From contig DVAE01000028.1 of NCBI GenBank assembly GCA_014189675.1, positions 1-6,587 of the forward strand: 6,587 nt of DNA, read 5' to 3'. Under the pieces are notes generated by a model that was not told the DNA's origin, searched no databases, and worked only from the letters and a program-made list of their open reading frames with translations. The position numbers and the translations under genes are program-made. This DNA comes from Candidatus Undinarchaeales archaeon SRR5007147.bin71 (lineage in GTDB: Archaea; Undinarchaeota; Undinarchaeia; Undinarchaeales; Undinarchaeaceae). Within the stretch, counting starts at the first letter, position 1, and each line of letters begins with the position of its first letter. Below, in pieces: positions 1 through 5,208 of this stretch.

Positions 1-78
1 AGCGCAATTTATCTACCCAGCATCCTATTTATATTTCCCCTTCTTATCCTCCTTAATGAATATCAACAAGGCAAATAA
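1..78 (+). CDS. C-terminal end of a membrane protein (partial, 5' end outside window)
   Basis: This frame is open from the first base of the window and ends at a TAA at 76-78. It encodes 25 residues whose first 18 are almost all hydrophobic (the core reads LPSILFIFPLLILL), followed by a short polar tail NEYQQGK. This looks like the last membrane helix of an upstream integral membrane protein. The codons (ATC, CTT, CTC, CCC) match the preferences of the later genes better than the alternative frame does. The frame starting at base 2 is also open and runs into the next ORF, so the upstream gene could instead end at 229. Family not recognisable from so short a tail. Confidence 0.4.
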   Translation, partial: SAIYLPSILFIFPLLILLNEYQQGK

Positions 79-229
79 AATACTCCGCTATTCTTCCTTG
101 GCGGCGATAGTTCTTGTTCTCCTTATTGGATTTTCTCTCAACTGGAATTTTTTCATAACAATCTCAATAGTTCTTGCCATTCTGCTTGTCAGAATAAGCA
201 TGCTACTATATTTCATAAGAATAAAATAA
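56..229 (+). CDS. small two-helix membrane protein, hypothetical (57 aa)
   Basis: An ATG at 56-58 opens a 57-residue reading frame ending in TAA at 227-229. The product has a short basic N-terminus (MNINKANKILR), a hydrophobic helix at about residues 12-28, a brief polar turn SLNWN, a second hydrophobic helix at about 32-54 and a basic end (RIK). This is the composition of a small two-pass membrane protein. It would overlap the preceding frame by 23 bases, suggesting translational coupling. The same frame is open upstream to the window edge, so this may instead be the C-terminal two helices of a longer protein. No promoter or ribosome binding site decides between these. I do not recognise the family. 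Confidence 0.45.
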   Translation: MNINKANKILRYSSLAAIVLVLLIGFSLNWNFFITISIVLAILLVRISMLLYFIRIK

Positions 230-239
230 AGCGAAAGTA

Positions 240-246
240 TTATAAC
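240..246 (+). promoter_or_regulatory. TATA box of the cupin gene
   Basis: TTATAAC preceded by an A-rich BRE-like stretch (gcgaaag). Its first base is 31 bases before the ATG at 271 and only 22 before the GTG at 262. The other genes here have 27 to 30, so the box favours the ATG as the start of a leaderless message. Confidence 0.5.
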
Positions 247-270
247 AAAAAACCGAAACAAGTGAGTGAA

Positions 271-624
271 ATGAAATTCAATTTCGATACATTCAAGGAC
301 GTCGCAAATCTCGTCAAGAGCACAGAGCGCTACGATTTGTACGATATGAAGTTAGATCACCTTACACTATCTATGACACGAATGAATCCAAAGCAAGAGA
401 CCAGAGGACACGATCACGAGGGTGTTGAAGAAGTCTATTTCTGTCTCGACGGAGACGGGCAAATCCAAGTCGGTGAGGAAAAAATTGATTTCAAAAAAGG
501 CGATGTTGTTACAATTCCTCCTGGGGACTTCCACAAAGTTTTCAACCCCAGCGATTCCGAGCTGGTATTCTTCTCAATTTTCGAGAGCTACGACCGAGAC
601 AGCGCAAACTACAGCTCAAAGTAA
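271..624 (+). CDS. single-domain cupin protein (RmlC-like, cupin_2 family)
   Basis: Small cytosolic beta-barrel of the cupin superfamily with both conserved motifs intact. Motif 1 is GHDHEGVEEVYFCLDG, where two histidines and the glutamate before VYF are the usual metal ligands. Motif 2 is GDVVTIPPGDFHKVFN, an exact fit to G(X)5PXG(X)2H(X)3N and supplying the third histidine. A bound divalent metal is therefore likely, but the substrate cannot be told: members range from sugar isomerases and dioxygenases to sensors. The length, about 117 to 120 aa, is normal for a one-domain cupin. An in-frame GTG at 262 would add three residues; I prefer the ATG at 271 because of TATA spacing. The gene seems to be its own transcription unit, since the next gene has its own promoter right after the stop. 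Confidence 0.85.
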   Translation: MKFNFDTFKDVANLVKSTERYDLYDMKLDHLTLSMTRMNPKQETRGHDHEGVEEVYFCLDGDGQIQVGEEKIDFKKGDVVTIPPGDFHKVFNPSDSELVFFSIFESYDRDSANYSSK

Positions 625-632
625 TCAACAAC

Positions 633-640
633 TTTATAAG
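633..640 (+). promoter_or_regulatory. TATA box of the coiled-coil protein gene
   Basis: TTTATAAG begins 29 bases before the ATG at 662 and 9 bases after the cupin stop codon. A second weaker match (TTATAAT, 641-647) is too close to the ATG. No ribosome binding site is present, consistent with a leaderless message. Confidence 0.6.
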
Positions 641-661
641 TTATAATTCTAAACTCTGGCT

Positions 662-1456
662 ATGGGATTACTGGACAAATTCAAGAAGAAAAAGGAAGAC
701 CTTGTCGACGATGAGCTTATGAAGGATTTGGGCGTTCCAGATCTTCCTCCAGCTCCTAAGCCGCCAAAACCTTCTCAAACTATAGCTCCAAAACCAAGGG
801 CAGCTCCAAAACCAGCCCCAAAAATTCCGGCAAAACTCCCTGCTCCAGTCTCAAAAACAAGTCCTCGAAAACCAGCCCAACTCTCTGAAAAACAAGTCGC
901 AAAACTCCCACTCTTTATGAAAGTTGAGAACTACCAAAAAGTTGTCGGCGAGTTAAAAACCCTCGTTGACTCTCTCAACAATATCGGAACTACTCTTAAT
1001 GAAATGTCAAAACTCGAGCACGAGCACGAAGAAGCTCTTGGAAGGTGGCGCCAGCAGCTTGACATAACAAAGGACCAGGTTCACAAACTTCTTTCGGATA
1101 TGCCTGAAACAGGAAGGCTGAAAGCCCTTGTCAGCGCAAAAACTAAAACAAAGAGCCAGGAGAAAATTAAGAAGGAACTTTCTGACTTAAAGAAGGGTAT
1201 GAGTGAAGCGGAGAAAAAAGATTCAACAATCGTCCAGAAGGAAATAAAGGACATGCGCTCAGGAATAACAAGCCTACACGATGAGATGAACCGTCTCCAT
1301 CTTGAATTGAAGACACTCAACAATCTGACTCAACTGAGCAGTGCTCAGGTAGTTGGAGGGATAAAGGAGAAGTCAAAGACTTCAAAGCCGGCAAATATTC
1401 CCCTACCTTCCTCTAAAAAACCAATTCTAAAAAAATCCAAAGCCAAAGCATTCTAG
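662..1456 (+). CDS. proline-rich linker plus coiled-coil protein, function unknown
   Basis: 264 residues in three parts. The N-terminus (1-24) is a charged amphipathic segment, MGLLDKFKKKKEDL, followed by an acidic stretch. Residues 25-75 are a disordered Pro/Ala/Lys linker with repeated PKP and APKP steps. Residues about 84-145 and 165-225 are heptad-like, highly charged helices (PLFMKVENYQKVV onward), and the tail 233-264 is Lys/Ser/Pro-rich. There is no signal peptide or membrane helix. Proteins with this 'PLF-K-Y' start to a helical domain occur in archaea without a known role. A cytosolic scaffold or oligomerising protein is a guess from architecture only. The gene has its own TATA box and its TAG stop overlaps the stop of the opposing DUF192 gene. 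Confidence 0.75.
   Translation: MGLLDKFKKKKEDLVDDELMKDLGVPDLPPAPKPPKPSQTIAPKPRAAPKPAPKIPAKLPAPVSKTSPRKPAQLSEKQVAKLPLFMKVENYQKVVGELKTLVDSLNNIGTTLNEMSKLEHEHEEALGRWRQQLDITKDQVHKLLSDMPETGRLKALVSAKTKTKSQEKIKKELSDLKKGMSEAEKKDSTIVQKEIKDMRSGITSLHDEMNRLHLELKTLNNLTQLSSAQVVGGIKEKSKTSKPANIPLPSSKKPILKKSKAKAF
1415..1435 (-). terminator. U-rich terminator for the DUF192 gene, inside the opposing coding region
   Basis: On the minus strand this stretch gives a run of seven T (1435-1429) and then six T (1420-1415), starting 18 bases past the DUF192 stop. Archaeal RNA polymerase and the aCPSF1 factor terminate at such U-tracts. The runs are encoded as Lys and Asn-free AAA-type codons in the tail of the opposing gene. 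No hairpin precedes them. This is an inference from sequence only. Confidence 0.4.
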
Positions 1457-1776
1457 GTACTAATTGTAACTTTTCTTCCGACAGTAAAGTTCTTTCCCAT
1501 TCCAGTCGGCAGCTCAAGAACATATCTTGATTTTTCTTGAGGGTAGTAAGCTCTCCAAGGGCGCGCTTTTATCACCTGCACAACCACTTTATTTGAATTT
1601 ATATAAACAATATCAATAGGCTTCAACATGAAAAAGGTGTGTATACTACACAAAATAGTTGAATCTCTCCTAAAGTCAAACAAAAGTGGCTTGATTTTCT
1701 TCCGCATCATTAATCCACTGGCTTTCTCGAAAAGACTGTCAGCAATTTCCACAGAAATCCCATTAACCTTCGCCAT
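1453..1776 (-). CDS. DUF192 family protein
   Basis: 107 residues matching the DUF192 family (PF02643, COG1430) over nearly the full length. The visible pattern is the early A-GLM-R segment (residues 19-25, ASGLMMR), the LLFDF strand, the FFMLKPIDIVYI core (48-59) that corresponds to the 'M-n-PLDI-F' signature, then VVVQV-KA-P and the YVLELPTG motif (85-92) ending in a VG-KV strand. The family has a small beta-barrel fold and no established biochemical function. Many members carry a signal peptide, but this one does not, so it should be cytosolic. It is transcribed divergently from the COG2426 gene from a TATA box 21 to 27 bases upstream, and converges on the coiled-coil gene, sharing CTAG as both stops. 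Confidence 0.85.
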   Translation of the reverse strand: MAKVNGISVEIADSLFEKASGLMMRKKIKPLLFDFRRDSTILCSIHTFFMLKPIDIVYINSNKVVVQVIKARPWRAYYPQEKSRYVLELPTGMGKNFTVGRKVTIST

Positions 1777-1781
1777 AAGTC

Positions 1782-1788
1782 TTTTAAG
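1782..1788 (+). promoter_or_regulatory. TATA-like box of the COG2426 gene
   Basis: TTTTAAG starts 28 bases before the ATG at 1810, the same spacing as the other leaderless genes. It would be 10 bases before the GTG at 1792, too close to serve that start. It is a weaker match than the other boxes. Confidence 0.4.
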
Positions 1789-1796
1789 TCCGTGAC

Positions 1797-1803
1797 TTTA
1801 ATA
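1797..1803 (-). promoter_or_regulatory. TATA box of the DUF192 gene
   Basis: Read on the minus strand as TATTAAA, it begins 27 bases before the ATG at 1776-1774. It lies between the divergent gene's box and that gene's start, so the two promoters interlock. Confidence 0.5.
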
Positions 1804-1809
1804 CCTTTT

Positions 1810-2271
1810 ATGGTCTTCCTCTATATCGTTCTCCTAAGTGCCGCACCTTTTCTTGAGTTGCGTGGTGCAATCCCATTCGGAATAGCGGCCGGCTTAGACT
1901 ACTTTACAGTTTTCCTCGTGGCAACAAGTGCAAACATCATTATAATTCCAGTAATTTACATACTCTTCAACACATTTTTCAAAGAATTATATAAATTTCC
2001 TTACATAGGAAATAAGTTCGAAAAAACAGTCCACAAAGCTCACCGAAAATCAGAGAAGTATCTCGACAAATACGGTTATCTCGGTCTCGCACTCTTTGTT
2101 TCAATTCCTCTCCCTGGCAGCGGGGCATATACTGGTTCCATTGTCGCCAACTTTCTGGAAATGGACAGACGCAAGGCAATGCTCGCAATAGCTGTCGGGG
2201 TTTTTGTCGCTGGAATTCTCGTAACACTCATTTCAGTCGGATTTCTGGAGTCCTTACGTTTCCTCCTATAA
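1810..2271 (+). CDS. small multidrug export-type membrane protein (PF06695, COG2426)
   Basis: Integral membrane protein of about 153 residues matching the family named putative small multidrug export protein; that name rests on little experimental evidence. The signatures, counted from the GTG at 1792, are LELRGAIPFG (21-30) in the first helix, a helix at about 38-58, a basic loop with KYLDKYGYLG (89-98), the SIPLPGSGAYTGS motif (104-116) typical of the family, and a last helix at 129-152. The two half-motifs RGAIP and PLPGSGAYTG recall the paired re-entrant loops of DedA-type transporters, which is only an analogy. I place the start at the ATG at 1810 because the TTTTAAG box is correctly spaced for it. 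The in-frame GTG at 1792 adds MTLIPF. The gene stands alone with promoters on both sides. Confidence 0.85.
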   Translation: MVFLYIVLLSAAPFLELRGAIPFGIAAGLDYFTVFLVATSANIIIIPVIYILFNTFFKELYKFPYIGNKFEKTVHKAHRKSEKYLDKYGYLGLALFVSIPLPGSGAYTGSIVANFLEMDRRKAMLAIAVGVFVAGILVTLISVGFLESLRFLL

Positions 2272-2273
2272 TC

Positions 2274-2281
2274 TTATTAAG
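2274..2281 (+). promoter_or_regulatory. TATA box of the repeat-tailed protein gene
   Basis: TTATTAAG starts 28 bases before the ATG at 2302 and just after the stop codon of the previous gene. An ATG at 2297 hits a stop after four codons, so 2302 is the start. Confidence 0.5.
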
Positions 2282-2301
2282 ATTGGTGACTAAACTATGG
2301 T

Positions 2302-2841
2302 ATGGAAATAGAGATAATTCAGAACAGGAAAAAATGGGATAGCTTAATGGACGAACTGGAACCTAAGCGCCTCAAAGATCCTGATGAAGGTATAGATTTT
2401 ACAGTAAACAAAAATGGAGCAGTTCACTGCCTCTTCTCAGCAAGCTGCCTTCTTATAATGATGTCCGGAAAAAAATCGGCTGTTGCACATCTAGATACGT
2501 TCTGGCTCAGAGGCTCAAATCACAAAAGAAATATCAGGGAGGCCGCACGCATTTTTGAGGATCTGGAAAAAGCATTTGGATCACGAAGAAATGTTGATGT
2601 AGCAATACTTTCTGGAAGCGAAGAGCTCAGAAAGTTTGTAAAAGAGGCTTTCCCGAAGGAGCTCGCTGTGGAGTACTATGAAAATTTTCCCCGAGGAGTA
2701 ATGAGTCATCCTATGAAAAGAGCTATCGCAGATCCTGAAAGCGAGAAAATATTCATTTTTGTGTCTAACCGAGATCGCCGTGGTTCAATAAGTACTGGGA
2801 GTGGTTCAATAAGTACTAAGAGCCGCTTTTGGGTTAGCTGA
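2302..2841 (+). CDS. hypothetical protein, possible CheD/NTAN1-like cysteine hydrolase fold, repeat tail
   Basis: 179 residues without a signal peptide or membrane helix. The core reads SASCLLIMM (46-54), then AVAHLDTF (60-67), a helix rich in charged residues (73-92), and VDVAILSGSEELRKFV (98-113). Strand with Cys, strand with His, helix, strand ending in a Gly-containing loop is the order seen in CheD deamidases and in N-terminal asparagine amidohydrolase (NTAN1), with Cys49 and His63 in the catalytic places. The threonine that CheD has six residues before its Cys is replaced here by Cys43. The match is from memory of motifs and is weak, so deamidase activity is a hypothesis. The last 20 residues are a Gly/Ser-rich tail made by a 21-base tandem repeat. 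The stop lies 8 bases inside the end of the opposing gene. Confidence 0.7.
   Translation: MEIEIIQNRKKWDSLMDELEPKRLKDPDEGIDFTVNKNGAVHCLFSASCLLIMMSGKKSAVAHLDTFWLRGSNHKRNIREAARIFEDLEKAFGSRRNVDVAILSGSEELRKFVKEAFPKELAVEYYENFPRGVMSHPMKRAIADPESEKIFIFVSNRDRRGSISTGSGSISTKSRFWVS
2780..2821 (+). repeat. two-copy 21-bp tandem repeat in the 3' end of the coding region
   Basis: Copies at 2780-2800 and 2801-2821 share gtggttcaataagtact (17 bases) and the final GA, differing only at two adjacent bases (GG against AA). The period is a multiple of three, so each copy adds a seven-residue Gly-Ser-Ile-Ser-Thr-type unit without a frameshift. Confidence 0.9.
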
Positions 2842-3196
2842 TTCTTCTTTTATAGTATATCCAGGTCGCAGAAAAGATCGCAAATATCGCAACAATTGGC
2901 CACAATATCGGTCTCGAAATAAGAAGTGCAAATATCGCAACCAACGACCAGGCTATTTTCATCGTTAAAAGAGCATCATAAACTTCGCGGCCTTTCTTAT
3001 GCGCATAAAGTGACACAAAACCAAGACCAAGCAGCCCCGCTCCCAAAAGTCGGGCAGTTATCAACTCTACAAAAGGAAGACCAAAGAGCTTGAAAAGGAA
3101 GTCCGGCTGAAAAAGCAGGGGAAGTCCAAACGCGAGGTCCACGGCAAAGTGGAACAAAAACCACATTCGGAGGGATTCCGGAACAGCTTTCGCCAT
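2834..3196 (-). CDS. four-helix membrane protein, hypothetical
   Basis: 120 residues with four predicted membrane helices: about 11-30 (MWFLFHFAVDLAFGLPLLF), 46-64 (ITARLLGAGLLGLGFVSLYA), 79-94 and 97-115. The first loop carries Pro-Asp-Phe, a loop at 66-75 carries HKKGREVYDAL, and the C-terminus is WIYYKRRIS. The pattern 'HF-DL-FG-PLL-P', 'TARL-GA-LLG-G', 'GREVY-ALL--KI-WS' is one I associate with unnamed small membrane proteins in archaea and bacteria; its function is unknown. The very strong TATATATAA box begins 30 bases before the ATG, making this a probable leaderless gene independent of the tRNA upstream. Its 3' end overlaps the opposing gene by 8 bases. Confidence 0.8.
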   Translation of the reverse strand: MAKAVPESLRMWFLFHFAVDLAFGLPLLFQPDFLFKLFGLPFVELITARLLGAGLLGLGFVSLYAHKKGREVYDALLTMKIAWSLVAIFALLISRPILWPIVAIFAIFSATWIYYKRRIS

Positions 3197-3217
3197 ATTT
3201 ACAATAAGAAGTTCTTC

Positions 3218-3226
3218 TATATATAA
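3218..3226 (-). promoter_or_regulatory. TATA box abutting the tRNA 3' end
   Basis: On the minus strand it reads TTATATATA and starts 30 bases before the ATG at 3196. Its first base is also the discriminator base of the tRNA-Thr gene, so promoter and tRNA are packed without a spacer. Confidence 0.65.
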
Positions 3227-3299
3227 GCCCCAGGAGAGAGTTGAACTCTCGACCCCCTGTTTACGAAACAGGTGCTCTACCGAGCTGAGCTACTGGGGC
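3226..3299 (-). tRNA. tRNA-Thr (anticodon CGT)
   Basis: A complete 74-base cloverleaf on the minus strand. The acceptor stem GCCCCAG/CTGGGGC is seven perfect pairs, the D arm is GCTC/GAGC, the anticodon stem CCTGT/ACAGG encloses the seven-base loop TTCGTAA, the variable region is five bases, and the T arm is GAGAG/CTCTC with loop TTCAACT. The anticodon CGT reads the threonine codon ACG. The discriminator is U73, which archaeal threonine tRNAs often have. No intron is present and CCA is not encoded, so it must be added after transcription. Its promoter is probably the TATA-like stretch at 3329-3335. Confidence 0.95.
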
Positions 3300-3327
3300 A
3301 TCTTTAACCTAGCTTAGTTAGCCATTT

Positions 3328-3336
3328 CATATAAAG
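3328..3336. promoter_or_regulatory. TATA box of the hydrolase gene, possibly shared with the divergent tRNA
   Basis: CATATAAAG starts 31 bases before the ATG at 3359, with its ATATAAA core 30 bases before it. Read on the minus strand the same core is TTTATAT, placing a start site roughly 25 bases away near 3307, a few bases before the mature tRNA 5' end. No better box for the tRNA is visible in the 59-base gap. Confidence 0.55.
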
Positions 3337-3358
3337 GGATTTTCCCTCAAAGCTCTGC

Positions 3359-5185
3359 ATGGAAATTCATCCGGCACAACTCGGTCAAAGCAAGTCTCTA
3401 CTCTCAAAATATCTGTTCATTGGAGCTGTAGCTCTAATGCTTACAGGCTCCAGTATATTACTCCTCTCTGAAAATACGGCTCAAGCAGGTCTGTCATCAG
3501 TCACCGGTTTTCTAACACTTTCCAAAGCTGAGGCTCCCTTGAACATCGTTGAATCTCCGGAAAGTGAAAGCTCTTCTGATACAGAAAATCCTCCCGAATC
3601 TGAGCCTGTCTCAGGCTTTCTAAACCTTTCAGAAAACCAGGAAGAAGAAATTACAGAAGAGCAAGCAATCCCTCAAGATATTTTTCCAGGCACTCCTAAA
3701 AATCTTGTACTCCTGATTCTCGACGGAGCCGGCTGGAACTACTTCAGTGAGCAGAATACTCCAAACATGCTCAGCATCTCCAGAAATGGTTTTGTTCTGG
3801 AAAATATGCGAGTCCACCTCCCGGAAACCGCTAGCTCTCACTCCACAATCTTTACAGGACTCTTCGACAAGCGCTACGACTGGGCAGCATCTCTTCAAAT
3901 TCTCAGCTCAAGAAATGACACAATTATGGACTCTGCCCGCGCTTCAAATATGACAGTTCTCGCAGTTCTTCCTAACGGCGATTCTTCCCAGCTCCTCAAC
4001 AAAACGGACGCCGCTCTCTTTGACAGAGACAATGGCTACTATTATTTGGATTCAAATCTTCACATCGGAAACATCTCCTCAAAGCTAAACATCACAATAA
4101 CCTCTGCAAACAATCTCTCCTCCTACTCTGGTTCAAATCCTTACACTGAAAAAAACAAATGGGTAAAAGATTCCCTAATTTCAATCCTTGAAAATCGGCC
4201 GGATAAATTTATCCTGCTGGCAAATATGCCAGGAACAGACAGCGCCGCCCACCAAGGATTCTCAGACTATCTTCCAGCTCTCCGAGAAACAGATCTCTTC
4301 GTCGGCCAGCTTTACAATGCTATGAAGCGCCTCGGAGTTTTCAATGACACAGTCTTAATCATAACATCAGACCACGGTATGGACAGAAGCCGTTATGGAA
4401 ACGGGGTTCACTCAGATCTATATAATGACAAAACTCTCAATGTTCCCTTCATAGCCGTCGGTCCCGGAATCCCCATAAAGAGTTCATCTGAACTCAGCCA
4501 CAACGATGATATCTTTCCGAGCATAGCAAAACTGCTAAATATTTCACGGCCTGCAAATGTCTCAGGTTCTCCAATTCCAAGTCTTTTCAACAACTCAACA
4601 ATACTCTATATAATAAACAGCTCAAGTTCTTACATCTCCGGAAATGTCAGCACAAGAATCTGGATTCGTAATACAGGACTTCCAAGAAACGCAACACTGT
4701 GCCTCAATATATCAACCATAGGCTATTCCGGAAACTCCTGTCTAAACTTCACAGCCTCGGAAGAATCAGAAGTAGAGTTCATATGGCAGCCGACAGGTTC
4801 TGGTATTTACGAAACAAAATCAATACTATATAACAAAACATTTTCCAGTCTCTTTACCCTTGGAAACATTTCTGACATGGGCGTATCTAAAATCTACACA
4901 ACACGCGACAGCGAAAATCCGAACAAGCTCATAGTCAAGGCAGTCATCACAAACTACGGAGCCTTTATAGAGTCAGGTCTCGGAGCAAAAATCACCGTCG
5001 GAAACCAAACAAGGGAATACGGTCCTTACAGCACTAATGTCACAATTCAGAAAACAGTGAGCTCAACATGGACTCTAGCTCCTGGTTGGTATAATATAAG
5101 CGCGGAAGTGACAAATTACACAAATTTCCAAAATGATGCCAACCACAACAATAATATAAGGCATATAATTACCTACTTAAGCTGA
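3359..5185 (+). CDS. membrane-anchored alkaline phosphatase superfamily hydrolase with CARDB-like C-terminus
   Basis: 608 residues, predicted outside the cell and held by one N-terminal helix (17-36). Residues 45-110 form an acidic Ser/Glu-rich linker. The catalytic domain (114-400) resembles type I phosphodiesterases (PF01663): metal ligand Asp122 in LLILDGAG, probable nucleophile Thr157 in PETASSH, the D-x3-H pair Asp294/His298 in GTDSAAHQG, Asp338/His339 in TSDHGMD, and His351 in GVHSDLYN, so the two-metal site looks complete. Two beta-sandwich regions follow (about 412-500 and 505-605), the last CARDB-like and ending DANHNNN. More than 20 N-x-S/T sequons suggest heavy N-glycosylation. The substrate is unknown: a nucleotide or phospholipid-type phosphodiester, or a sulfate or phosphoethanolamine ester, are all possible. 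It has its own TATA box. Confidence 0.85.
   Translation: MEIHPAQLGQSKSLLSKYLFIGAVALMLTGSSILLLSENTAQAGLSSVTGFLTLSKAEAPLNIVESPESESSSDTENPPESEPVSGFLNLSENQEEEITEEQAIPQDIFPGTPKNLVLLILDGAGWNYFSEQNTPNMLSISRNGFVLENMRVHLPETASSHSTIFTGLFDKRYDWAASLQILSSRNDTIMDSARASNMTVLAVLPNGDSSQLLNKTDAALFDRDNGYYYLDSNLHIGNISSKLNITITSANNLSSYSGSNPYTEKNKWVKDSLISILENRPDKFILLANMPGTDSAAHQGFSDYLPALRETDLFVGQLYNAMKRLGVFNDTVLIITSDHGMDRSRYGNGVHSDLYNDKTLNVPFIAVGPGIPIKSSSELSHNDDIFPSIAKLLNISRPANVSGSPIPSLFNNSTILYIINSSSSYISGNVSTRIWIRNTGLPRNATLCLNISTIGYSGNSCLNFTASEESEVEFIWQPTGSGIYETKSILYNKTFSSLFTLGNISDMGVSKIYTTRDSENPNKLIVKAVITNYGAFIESGLGAKITVGNQTREYGPYSTNVTIQKTVSSTWTLAPGWYNISAEVTNYTNFQNDANHNNNIRHIITYLS
3500..3631 (+). repeat. duplicated VTGFLTLS / VSGFLNLS motif flanking an acidic linker
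   Basis: Residues 48-55 (VTGFLTLS) and 84-91 (VSGFLNLS) of the hydrolase are six-of-eight identical and lie 36 residues apart, separated by a Glu/Ser/Pro-rich stretch. The DNA copies, 3500-3523 and 3608-3631, have drifted, so this is an old or selected duplication. Confidence 0.6.
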
Positions 5186-5208
5186 TTCATTGAGATTGTA
5201 TCATTCAA

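Noticed and set aside
422-646. Plus-strand frame overlapping the cupin
   Set aside because: Out of frame with the cupin motifs, which are perfect; the product is Ser/Gln-rich shadow sequence.
1979-2227. Minus-strand frame opposite the COG2426 gene; similarly 1081-1323, 3629-3898 and 4408-4593
   Set aside because: Antisense to genes with clear family motifs; products are Ser/Arg/Cys-rich without domains.
3206-3216. Inverted repeat AAGAA-G-TTCTT between the TATA box and start of the minus-strand membrane protein gene
   Set aside because: The placement would suit a repressor site, but five-base A/T-rich arms are expected by chance and no second copy is seen.
3226-3299. tRNA 3' end as an integration site for a mobile element
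   Set aside because: No copy of the tRNA 3' sequence, integrase gene or element-like block is visible in the window.
5091-5160. ATAATATAAG occurring twice (5091-5100 and 5151-5160)
   Set aside because: Both copies encode Asn-Ile-type residues in the same protein and are short and AT-rich; chance is enough.
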